This document shows positions 7,405 through 14,711 of a DNA stretch of 64,000 nucleotides, in pieces. Position 1 is the stretch's first letter. Every line of letters starts with the position of its first letter. Under the pieces are notes generated by a model that worked only from the letters and a program-made list of their open reading frames with translations, searched no databases and had not been told where the DNA came from. The translations under genes were made by a program, and so were the position numbers. The stretch lies in contig OY969694.1 of NCBI GenBank assembly GCA_963701955.1, positions 186,001 to 250,000 on the forward strand, read 5' to 3'. Origin of the DNA: Bog-473 sp963701955. Its GTDB lineage: Bacteria > Actinomycetota > Acidimicrobiia > Acidimicrobiales > RAAP-2.

Positions 7405-8808
7405 ATGCACCTCGTAGCCATCGGAGGCAGCGACGCCGGCATCAGCGCTGCGCTGCGAGCCCGCGAGCTCGACCCGACGACCGAGGTCACCGTGGTCGTG
7501 GCCGACGCCTACCCCAACTTCTCCATCTGCGGTATCCCCTATTACGTCTCGGGTGAGGTGACCCACTGGCGCAACCTGGCGCACCGCACCCTCGACGACC
7601 TCAAGGCGACCGGGATGCAGGTCCGCCTCAACACGCTGGCCACCGAGATCGACGTTGCCGGCCACCGGCTCCACGTGGTCGACGAGGCCGGGACCGAGGA
7701 CCAGCTCTCCTACGACCAGCTCGTGGTGGGCACAGGCGCCGTCTCGGCCCGCCCACCCATCGAGGGGCTCGTCGGCCCCGACGCGCTCGGTCCGGCCGAT
7801 GGAGTCCACCTGCTCCACTCCATGGGAGACACGTTCGAGCTGGTGCGCACGCTCGAGGAGGACCAACCGGCTAGCGCCGTGATCGTGGGCGCCGGCTACA
7901 TCGGTCTCGAGATGGCCGAGGGTCTGGCGGCTCGCGGCCTGGCTGTCACCCAGTTCGAGCAACTCACCGAAGTGCTGCCGACCGTCGACCCGAGCCTGGG
8001 TGCTTTGGTCAACGTGGAGCTCACGGCCCACGGCATCGACGTGCGGACCAACACCACGGTCAAGCGGATCGCCCGAGCAGACCCGGGTTCGGCCGGCCGC
8101 TTCCAGGTCGACGCCGTCGAGTCGTCGGGCACCAAGCTCACCGCCTTCGCCGACATGGTGCTGGTCGTCGTCGGCGTGCGCCCCGACACGGCGCTCGCAG
8201 CATCTGCCGGAGCCGAGCTGGGCGTCGGCGGCGCAATCAATGTGGACCGGGGGATGCGGACCAACCTCGAGCGGGTCTTCGCCGCCGGAGACTGCGTCGT
8301 GACCCACCACCGCCTGGCGGGCCTCACCTACCTGCCGCTCGGGACCACGGCCCACAAGCAGGGCCGGGTGGCCGGCGAGAACGCCATCGGGGGACACCGG
8401 GAGTTCGCCGGAAGCCTCGGGACCCAGGTCGTGAAGGTCTTCGACATGGTGGCGTCGCGCACGGGTCTGCGCGATCTCGAAGCCGCTGCAGCAGGCTTCG
8501 ACCCGGTGACCGTCGAGTTCGAGGCCGACGACCACAAGGCCTATTACCCCGGCAGCCACCGGATCCGCATGCGCTACACCGGCGACCGCACGACCGGCCA
8601 GCTACTGGGGGTCCAGCTCTTCGGCCACCGCCACGCCGAGGTGGCCAAGCGCATCGACATCGCCGCGGCCGCCATCTTCAACGAGATGACGGTGGACGCC
8701 ATGAGCGAGCTGGACCTGTCCTATACGCCGCCCCTGGGGAGCCCGTGGGATGCGGTGCAGATGGGGGCCCAGGCCTGGGTGCGTGTGCAGGGATCGAGCG
8801 GTAACTGA
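7405..8808 (+). CDS. FAD-dependent pyridine nucleotide-disulfide oxidoreductase (CoA-disulfide reductase-like)
   Basis: The 467-residue flavoprotein has an N-terminal FAD-binding segment (IGGSDAGISAAL), a single redox cysteine at 42 in FSICGIPYYVSG, a second nucleotide-binding GAGYIGLEMAEG near 170, the FAADC motif late in the FAD domain, and a C-terminal dimerisation domain. The lone cysteine places it with CoA-disulfide reductase, NADH oxidase and persulfide reductase rather than glutathione reductase. In an ars operon it may maintain a thiol pool for arsenate reduction (inference). RBS GAAAGGA precedes the ATG. A 3' fragment of a close paralogue is at 62487-62878. Confidence 0.88.
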   Translation: MHLVAIGGSDAGISAALRARELDPTTEVTVVVADAYPNFSICGIPYYVSGEVTHWRNLAHRTLDDLKATGMQVRLNTLATEIDVAGHRLHVVDEAGTEDQLSYDQLVVGTGAVSARPPIEGLVGPDALGPADGVHLLHSMGDTFELVRTLEEDQPASAVIVGAGYIGLEMAEGLAARGLAVTQFEQLTEVLPTVDPSLGALVNVELTAHGIDVRTNTTVKRIARADPGSAGRFQVDAVESSGTKLTAFADMVLVVVGVRPDTALAASAGAELGVGGAINVDRGMRTNLERVFAAGDCVVTHHRLAGLTYLPLGTTAHKQGRVAGENAIGGHREFAGSLGTQVVKVFDMVASRTGLRDLEAAAAGFDPVTVEFEADDHKAYYPGSHRIRMRYTGDRTTGQLLGVQLFGHRHAEVAKRIDIAAAAIFNEMTVDAMSELDLSYTPPLGSPWDAVQMGAQAWVRVQGSSGN

Positions 8809-8870
8809 GCGGGTGCGCAGGCAGGCACCCGTGAAGTGGGGTGGGGTGTTGTGAGCGAAAGGGGAGGGAC

Positions 8871-9518
8871 ATGGCTGACCACGAGCCCATGACGGCGCAG
8901 CAGAGGCTGCAGCTCGACCACGTCGTCAAGGATCTGCATACCAAGTACCACGGCATCTTCGGACTCGAGTCCATCGAGTCGTTCGTCTTCGACAGCTACG
9001 ACGAGATCGCGAAGAGGGCCTCGGTGACCACGTGGCTGACCGTCACCGCAGAGAAGTTCGCCCGACAGCGTCTCGAAGCGCTCGTTCAAATGCGGGACCA
9101 CTCGCTGAATCGAGTGCCGGCGGTGCTCTTCCTGTGTGTCCACAACGCCGGACGGTCCCAGATGGCGCTCGGCTGGTTTCACCATCTCGCCGAAGGGCGT
9201 GCCATTGCATGGTCGGGTGGCTCTGAGCCGGGATCCGCGATCAACCAGGACGTGGTCAAGGCCATGGCCGAGGTCGGGATCGATATCTCCAAGGAGTTCC
9301 CCAAGCCCTGGACCGACGAGTTCTTGGAGGCGGCTGACGTCGTGGTCACCATGGGATGCGGTGACGCCTGTCCGTTGGTGCCCGGGAAGCGATACGAGGA
9401 CTGGGAGCTCGAGGATCCGACCGACAAGTCGCTCGAAGAGATTCGGCCCATCCGAGAATCAGTCAAAGGCAGGGTCGAGGCCCTCCTCGAGGAGATCCTT
9501 ACGTCCCCTCATCCATGA
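8871..9518 (+). CDS. arsC: arsenate reductase, LMW-phosphatase type with N-terminal helical extension
   Basis: The C-terminal ~135 residues hold the low-molecular-weight phosphatase loop FLCVHNAGRSQMA (Cys89 to Arg95) and a second redox pair in MGCGDACP (Cys163, Cys167), as in thioredoxin- or mycothiol-coupled arsenate reductases. The first ~75 residues form a helical domain seen fused to some actinobacterial ArsC proteins. The enzyme reduces arsenate to arsenite for export by Acr3 or the aquaporin. The ATG at 8871 follows GGGGAGGG. It closes the recognisable ars operon. Confidence 0.93.
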   Translation: MADHEPMTAQQRLQLDHVVKDLHTKYHGIFGLESIESFVFDSYDEIAKRASVTTWLTVTAEKFARQRLEALVQMRDHSLNRVPAVLFLCVHNAGRSQMALGWFHHLAEGRAIAWSGGSEPGSAINQDVVKAMAEVGIDISKEFPKPWTDEFLEAADVVVTMGCGDACPLVPGKRYEDWELEDPTDKSLEEIRPIRESVKGRVEALLEEILTSPHP

Positions 9519-9711
9519 GGTGGGCCATGTCGGGTGGTGAGATCGAGGCAGTGCGTTCCTATTCAGCATTCGGTGCTGGTGAGGTCGCAGCCAACTCCGC
9601 ATGGGTGGCCCCGATGTGCGGATAGTGGCACCCAGACGCGGCGGTCGAGGACGATCTGGTTGCCGATGTGCGTCGGAAGAGCGCCCACCTTCCCGGAAGG
9701 CTGAGGACACC

Positions 9712-9870
9712 ATGTCCACTGAGCCCGTGATGCCGGCGTCTCGATCCCTCGAGCTCTCAGTCGAGGAACTCTTCCGCCGCGCCCGGCCGCTTCCTCCTCA
9801 CGAAGAGATGGCGTTCGAGGACCTGGATGATGAGGAAGGCACTGCCTTTCTCGCACTTCTTGAGGGGTGA
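9712..9870 (+). CDS. small acidic hypothetical protein, 52 aa
   Basis: The frame starts at an ATG and ends 21 bases before the integrase remnant. The product is acidic, with ELSVEELFRRARPLPPHEE followed by a DLDDEEG tail. I recognise no family. Size and location beside an integrase fragment are reminiscent of small element-borne regulators or antitoxins, but there is no partner gene and no direct support. It may also be unexpressed. Confidence 0.4.
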   Translation: MSTEPVMPASRSLELSVEELFRRARPLPPHEEMAFEDLDDEEGTAFLALLEG

Positions 9871-9891
9871 TTCACATCACCGGAGCGCCCC

Positions 9892-10470
9892 GTGGCCAGC
9901 ATCGCCCAGGTGTGCGAATTAGCGGATGCCATCGATGCCCGTTACCGACTCATGATTCTCCTGGCCACCTTCTGCAGGCTCCGCCTGGGCGAGCTGCTCG
10001 CCCTGCGGCGTGAACGGGTCGATGTCTTGCACCGGCGGGTGATCGTGAGCGAGCAGGGCCAGGAGTTGGCCGACGGCACCCGTCACTATGGGCCACCCAA
10101 GACGGCGGCCGGCGTGCGCACCGTGGCGTTGCCTCCCCACCTCGTCCCCGTCGTGGAGGACCACTTGCAGCACTGGGTCGGGCCGGCGCCGGCGGACTTC
10201 CTCTTCACCGGACCCAATTCCGCAGCGCTCTACCGGGCCACGTTCAACGCAGCATGGGATCGGTCCTGCCGAGCTGTCGGCATGGCGGGATTCCATTTCC
10301 ACGACCTGCGCCACACGGGCAACACGCTCGCCGCGGGTACCGGGGCAAGCACCAAGGAGCTCATGTCCCGCATGGGTCACGCCAGCGCCCGAGCCGCCTT
10401 GCTCTATCAGCACGCCTCGAGCGAACGGGACGTGGTCATCGCCGAGCGCCTGTCTGCCATGACGGCATGA
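9892..10470 (+). pseudogene. tyrosine integrase, catalytic domain only (N-terminus lost)
   Basis: The 192 residues cover only the catalytic half of a tyrosine recombinase: CRLRLGEL (first Arg), GPPKTAAGVR (Lys), FHDLRHTG (His/Arg), MGHAS (His) and the LLYQHAS tyrosine. The N-terminal arm-binding and core-binding domains present in the complete neighbour at 14712 are missing. It lies 200 bases before the att copy at 10673, just as the full integrase lies beside att 15881. It is read as the former integrase of the arsenic island, now truncated. Confidence 0.85.
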
Positions 10471-10672
10471 CTGAGGAGGCCTTGGCCAACTCCGACATGG
10501 AGCGCACCGGTGATGACGAGGTCCCTCCGTCCCGGTCCGAGGTGCGCTGAATCTCGTTCCGTGCACCTCACTCGTGGTCGGAGTGTGGTCTATTCGTGGT
10601 CTGCGAAGCTGTTTCGACTCGAACGCATCGCACCTGTCGAGGAGCACACAGACCCTCACCAGGTGGTTCGCA

Positions 10673-10717
10673 GAGAGCGGCCGACCAGGATCGAACTGGC
10701 ATCATCAGCTTGGAAGG
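10673..10717 (-). repeat. att site: exact copy of tRNA-Gly 3' half (shared boundary of two elements)
   Basis: These 45 bases are identical to 15881-15925, covering the tRNA-Gly 3' flank, acceptor 3' strand, T arm, variable loop and 3' anticodon stem through the anticodon. Identity stops on both sides, as expected for a site-specific crossover core. It is the right end of the arsenic island and the left end of the RepSA/Int element. Confidence 0.9.
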
Positions 10718-10807
10718 TCGGCCAAGCCGATTTCGACGAACTGCGGTGAACTGAAATACCAGGTCAGCCGAGTGCACGTACGTCGGTGAACGGCCCTGAT
10801 CGACGGC

Positions 10808-10829
10808 GCCCGCGGGATATTCGCGGGAT
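10808..10829. repeat. 22-bp hairpin repeat, copy 1
   Basis: The sequence CCCGCG, six bases, CGCGGG sits within a 22-base block that is identical to 15799-15820 near the end of the complete integrase gene. The copies lie 91 bases right of the att block at 10717 and 61 bases left of the att block at 15881. It may be an integrase arm site, or simply duplicated integrase-end coding sequence. Confidence 0.55.
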
Positions 10830-10903
10830 AAAACGGGTCGAATTCTTACGGCCGGCAAGACGCAGGGTCGGTTGCGGGAACAGCCTCCAAGTACGCTTGG
10901 AGC

Positions 10904-11141
10904 ATGAGCGTGATTCGGGTGGAGATTCCAGAAGAGGTGGCCGAACGCCTCGCCGAGCGCGCCCTTAAGGAACACGTATCTCCAGAGGAACTGGCATCTG
11001 AAGCGGTCCGCTCCTTCGTCGGCTCCGATGGTGAGCTCGAACGAGCACCGAGTCCTCGGCTTCGTCGGGCTCGGGCACAGCGGACGGAGCGACATTTCCG
11101 AACGGGCTGAGGAGATCCTGCGCGCTGACTTCGGCGCATGA
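10904..11141 (+). pseudogene. ribbon-helix-helix antitoxin, frameshifted before toxin-binding tail
   Basis: The first ~40 residues (SVIRVEIPEEVAERL onward) form a ribbon-helix-helix DNA-binding domain. That frame then runs into unrelated Arg-rich residues and stops at 11110. One frame over, from about 11037, reads EHRVLGFVGLGHSGRSD then ISERAEEILRADFGA and stops at 11141 inside an ATGA overlap with the PIN toxin. That is the typical tail and coupling of this antitoxin type. A +1/-2 shift around 11015-11037 therefore separates the DNA-binding half from the toxin-neutralising half. Confidence 0.75.
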
Positions 11142-11548
11142 TCGTCGTTGATACGGGTCCGCTGTACGCGGCGGCCGATACCTCCGACTCGCATCACCAG
11201 GCCTGTGTTGCCGCATTCGAATCGACGAGTGAGCAGTTCGTGGTGCCGGTCAGCGTGGTCATCGAGACCTGCTTCCTCATCGAACGGCATCTGGGTCCCA
11301 CGGCCGAGGCTGCCTTCATTGGCTCGTTGAGACCATCGGGGCTCATTGTCGAGCCGCTGGGCGAAGCTGATCTCGAACGCATGGCCGCACTCGTCACGAC
11401 GTATGGCGATCTGCCTCTCGGCGCCGTTGACGCCTCGGTGATCGCTGTGGCCGAACGATTGGGCGTTCCCACGGTCCTGACGATCGACCGCCGTCACTTT
11501 TCGGTCGTGCGGCCACAGCACGTCGGGGCCTTCACTCTCCTGCCTTGA
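11138..11548 (+). CDS. vapC: VapC-type PIN-domain ribonuclease toxin
   Basis: The 136-residue PIN domain has the acidic quartet expected for Mg-dependent RNase activity: Asp5 (IVVDTGPL), Glu43 (VVIETCFL), Asp98 (AVDASVIA) and Asp117 (TIDRRHF). VapC toxins cleave specific tRNAs or rRNA when their antitoxin is lost. The ATG overlaps the antitoxin's expected stop (ATGA), so the pair was translationally coupled. The toxin reads intact although the antitoxin frame is broken, which is hard to sustain unless the shift is an artefact, the toxin is inactive, or another antitoxin acts. Confidence 0.87.
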   Translation: MIVVDTGPLYAAADTSDSHHQACVAAFESTSEQFVVPVSVVIETCFLIERHLGPTAEAAFIGSLRPSGLIVEPLGEADLERMAALVTTYGDLPLGAVDASVIAVAERLGVPTVLTIDRRHFSVVRPQHVGAFTLLP

Positions 11549-11713
11549 TCCTGGCGTGGCCGGTCATTGGCTGAGAGGTTGACTGTGTAACCGTCGATTC
11601 GGCGAGGTTGGCGTGGTGGATGTGACGCTCAACTCCCCGTTACTCGCCGTGGAGATGCCTCATAGGACACCGGAGCGCAGGTCTATTGGCGGCCTTCCTC
11701 ACCCCGTCCGGGT

Positions 11714-11929
11714 TTCCAGGGTTCCTACACAAACCCCAGTGGACTGATCTACGTCCTCGACCGCTACTACGATCCGTCGACGGATCAGTTCCTCAGCGTC
11801 GATCCGCTTGTCTCACAGACTGGTCAGCCGTATGCGTTCACGGGCGACGATCCCCTGAACGCGACGGATCCGCTGGGTTTGATTCGCCACAAGATTCAAA
11901 ATACGGCCGAGGCTATGCATCGACAGTGA
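11714..11929 (+). pseudogene. Rhs/YD-repeat core fragment
   Basis: The + strand encodes, without its own start, the RHS-associated core signature: GLIYVLDRYYDPSTDQFLSV followed by DPLVSQTGQPYAFTGDDP and NATDPLGL. In complete Rhs proteins this core ends the toxin-encapsulating cage and directly precedes the variable toxin domain. The long upstream repeat region is absent, so this is a dissociated tip fragment. It ends in TGA at 11929 with degenerate sequence after it. Confidence 0.8.
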
Positions 11930-12290
11930 ACATCACGACGTCAAACTTCAGCCATGCCGTGAGGCATGCAGGAGAAACGCCGAAGAAGCTGGGGGTAACA
12001 AATGACATCTTCTACACCGCCATCCTTCAAACGCTCAGAAAGCCAACCGCATCGTGGACCAGTCGAGTACTGGCACACTCAAGTACTCAGGACCGAGCGC
12101 GCTTGCTGAGGACGAAGGTAATGGGCAAGAAGTTATGATCAAGAGAATGGTGATGTACGTAGCAATAAACCAAACAAATGGAAACTTAGTGACGGCCTAC
12201 CTCACGTCGAACAAGTCAGCCGTTGCGGACACCTGGAATACGAGCTTGTGGGCCGTAAGCCACCCGGACGTTAAATCCTACGGCCCTTGA
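11930..12290 (+). pseudogene. decayed polymorphic-toxin C-terminal domain
   Basis: Base composition falls well below the surroundings. One frame gives a piece with SNFSHAVRHAGETPKKLG and IFYTAILQTLRK; a one-step shift near 12045 continues as RIVDQSSTGTLKYSG ... MYVAINQTNGNLVTAYLTSN, ending SYGP at 12290. The closing strand pattern resembles the last strands of small RNase toxins of the BECR type (weak inference). Following directly after an Rhs core, this is best read as its toxin tip, broken by frameshift. Confidence 0.5.
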
Positions 12291-12317
12291 GACATTTCTG
12301 AAACGAATAGCGTAGTT

Positions 12318-12672
12318 ATGGACGATCGATTTTCCGACGCTGAGATGGAAACAATTAGGGCAGTCGTTAAGGGTGAGTTGGAACCCGCTGGTGAATGGTC
12401 ATTGGGACGAGCCCGGCCGCCGAGTTGATGATCCGACAGTTGGAGACTGTGAGGATCTACCGGGTGCACCATCCAGAGACAAGCCCTATCGTCGAACTGC
12501 CACACCAAGACTACGACTATCACGTTACTGAAAACGCAGTGCGAACCTAAGCGATGCGGTCTTGAATGTTGCGATTCGCCTGATGGAGTTTGACGATATC
12601 CGCGGATTGGATGAGTTTGCAGATGGCGCAACCATTCGTTTGAACACATATGGCGATTGCGTAACCTCTTGA
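12318..12672 (+). pseudogene. decayed immunity-protein gene
   Basis: An ATG at 12318 starts DDRFSDAEMETIRAVVKGEL and stops at 12426-12428. Other frames continue as MIRQLETVRIYRVHHPETSP, YDYHVTENAVRT and then VLNVAIRLMEFDDIRGLDEF, ending TYGDCVTS at 12672. Joining these needs two shifts, giving an acidic protein of roughly 115 residues. Acidic small proteins directly after Rhs tips are normally immunity genes; that role is inferred from position only. Confidence 0.5.
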
Positions 12673-12693
12673 TTAGGTAAGGGAACTCCTCAC
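12668..12693 (+). repeat. 26-bp imperfect repeat, copy B
   Basis: It matches 1634-1659 at 24 of 26 positions. It overlaps the last codons of the immunity remnant, just where low-GC toxin/immunity DNA gives way to higher-GC sequence before the replication gene. That placement suggests a junction formed by recombination or insertion. Confidence 0.5.
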
Positions 12694-12937
12694 CAATCGA
12701 CACTGCGCTGACCGGTCTGACGAGATCCCAGTCGCACCGAATCTGTCGGAGGACTTTCTCCCGAGGGCGTGGCGGCGACGGCCCCTGTGGGCCGGAGCCG
12801 CCGAGAGGCCACGTGGTGAGAACTTTTCTCGGAGCCGATTTCCGTTCCACTGTGTCCCTCCCTGTCTCACCGAGTCCCGCCCCGTCTCGTGTGGTCTCGT
12901 CGTTCATGGGTCCTGAGCTGGGACGAGCGGTTGAGAC

Positions 12938-14293
12938 GTGGCCGAGCGTCCGTATGGTGGCGCCGTGCTCGACGACTTGGATGACGACGACATCGACATG
13001 CTCCGTGCCCTGGGTCGCCATTCGAGCGCTCGTCGCCTCGATGCTTTCTTGGCTCAGGGAGCTCGTTGCGGGTGGTGTGCTCATCCCATCCGCCTCCGTG
13101 GCTACGTCCTCGACGGCGAGGGCCGGACCGTCTTTTCGAGTCACGGGTTTCCCGACAACGTGGTGCTCAAGTCCTGCGGGTCGCGCAGCGAGCTGCGTTG
13201 CCCGTCGTGCGCCACCCTCTACCGAGGCGATGCTCGTCACCTCGTCCGTGCCGGACTCGAAGGTGGCAAGGGCGTCGACGAAGCGGTTGCCAACCACCCG
13301 GCAATCTTCTTGACCCTCACGGCTCCGGGTTTCGGTGCCGTGCACCGGGAAACCACGACAGGCGCTTGTCGCGACGGCAGTCGCCAGGGTCGCTGTCCGC
13401 ACGGCCGCCCACTCACCTGTCACGTCCGACATACCCGCGAGGACGAGGTCATCGGGACGCCCCTGTGCGTCCACTGCTATGACTACGCCGGCGCAGTACT
13501 CCACAACGCGTACAGCGCCGAGCTGTGGCGCCGCACCACCATCTACATCGCCCGCCAGCTGGCGGTCTCCCTCGCCGTCACACGGGCCGAGTGCGCCAAG
13601 GTGTTTCGTCTCGAGCACTGCAAGGTGGCCGAGTTCCAGCGCCGGGGATTGGTGCACTTTCATGTCGTGCTCCGAGCTGACGGGCCAGGCGGGTCAGCAC
13701 CTCCGATCGATGTAGCGGCTTTGGCCAAGGCCACGCTGGCTGCCGTAAAGGCGGTGCAGATCACCCTTCTCCGGGGCACTGTTCGCTGGGGCTCCGAGGT
13801 CGACCTCCAGGTGGTCGATCGGGGCACCGAGGCCGTCCGTGTCGGGACCTATGTGGCCAAGTACGCCACCAAGGAGCCGGGCATGCACCCGGGACTGCTT
13901 GGTCGCATCCTCTCCGAATCGGATCTCAGGGGCCGGGAACTCCCGCCGCACCTCTTCAACATGGCCGCCGCCGCGTGGAGGCTGGGTGCCGTCCCCGAGT
14001 TCGAGTCGCTCAGACTGCGCCGTCACGCACATCATCTCGGCTACTCGGGCCACTTCCTCACCAAGTCGAGGCGCTACTCGACCACCTTCGGAGCGCTTCG
14101 AGACGCCCGGGCCGAGTGGCACCGACAACGAGAGGACGCTGCGAACGAACCGGGGAACACGACCAAGCGGCTGAAGGCAGTGGGACGTGGATGGGCCAAC
14201 CGCGGAGAGGCACTTTTCTCCGCCGCCCAGGCGCGACAGAGGGCAGAAGACCAGAAGGAGGCGGCCTTCGTATGGCACACCCGGAGCGAGTGA
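12938..14293 (+). CDS. RepSA-like replication initiator of an actinobacterial integrative element
   Basis: The 451-residue protein resembles RepSA-type initiators of pSAM2-like elements. It has paired-cysteine zinc clusters (CGWC, CPSC, CVHC) in the N-terminal third, the HPAIFLTLTAPGFGAVH segment near 127, and GLVHFHVVLRA near 237, with an HXH like the metal site of rolling-circle initiators. It would nick and replicate the excised element. It reads from GTG 12938; a later GTG at 12965 is also possible. Its stop overlaps the excisionase start (GTGA), forming rep-xis-int, the standard order in this family. Confidence 0.88.
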   Translation: MAERPYGGAVLDDLDDDDIDMLRALGRHSSARRLDAFLAQGARCGWCAHPIRLRGYVLDGEGRTVFSSHGFPDNVVLKSCGSRSELRCPSCATLYRGDARHLVRAGLEGGKGVDEAVANHPAIFLTLTAPGFGAVHRETTTGACRDGSRQGRCPHGRPLTCHVRHTREDEVIGTPLCVHCYDYAGAVLHNAYSAELWRRTTIYIARQLAVSLAVTRAECAKVFRLEHCKVAEFQRRGLVHFHVVLRADGPGGSAPPIDVAALAKATLAAVKAVQITLLRGTVRWGSEVDLQVVDRGTEAVRVGTYVAKYATKEPGMHPGLLGRILSESDLRGRELPPHLFNMAAAAWRLGAVPEFESLRLRRHAHHLGYSGHFLTKSRRYSTTFGALRDARAEWHRQREDAANEPGNTTKRLKAVGRGWANRGEALFSAAQARQRAEDQKEAAFVWHTRSE

Positions 14294-14619
14294 ATCCTTG
14301 GTCGGAGGGCAAGCCGCCGGAGGCGGTGCGGCAGGTCTCTGACGCACTGTCCGTCGGAGGGTCATGGAAGCAGAAGGAGGGGACCATCGGCATACCGCTG
14401 AGCCCGCTTCTCCTCACGCCTGAGGAAGTGTCCTCGGCTCTCTCCATCTGCAGGACCAAGGTGTACGAGCTGATCCGAACGGGGCAACTCGAGTCCGTCC
14501 AGATCGGATCGAGTCGTCGCATTCCCGTGGACGCTGTGGGCGAGTACGTAGAGCGGCTCCGGCGTTCGTCGGCGTTTCGGTTGCGACCCGACATCAGGGC
14601 AGACCGTCCCGTGGAGTGA
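14290..14619 (+). CDS. excisionase / MerR-like helix-turn-helix protein
   Basis: The C-terminal ~60 residues carry LLLTPEEVSSALSICRTKVY followed by ELIRTGQLESVQIGSSRRIP, the excisionase-type winged helix of actinobacterial integrative elements. These proteins bend att DNA and push the integrase toward excision. The GTG at 14290 overlaps the rep stop by four bases; a later non-ATG start is conceivable because the first ~35 residues show no structure. It lies about 90 bases before int. Confidence 0.8.
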   Translation: MNPWSEGKPPEAVRQVSDALSVGGSWKQKEGTIGIPLSPLLLTPEEVSSALSICRTKVYELIRTGQLESVQIGSSRRIPVDAVGEYVERLRRSSAFRLRPDIRADRPVE

Positions 14620-14711
14620 CGATCCGCTGTGACAACCCGAAGCGAAGGTGAGAGTCCGGGATCTGAAGTGATCAGTCGTCTGAGGGACGGCGTCGAGAGA
14701 GGGGACAGCAC

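Larger units (their letters stand above)
10471..10903. other. intergenic junction between the two integrated elements
   Basis: About 430 bases with no supported gene. It contains the middle att copy (10673-10717) and a hairpin sequence (10808-10829) that also occurs in the 3' end of the complete integrase gene. Short frames here mirror integrase C-terminal coding (RDIRG), suggesting integrase-end debris. Confidence 0.55.

Noticed and set aside
6916..8559. 547-residue open frame on the minus strand
   Set aside because: It is exactly antisense to the aquaporin and flavoprotein genes and has the Arg/Gly/Val-rich composition of a high-GC shadow frame; the plus-strand genes have clear motifs.
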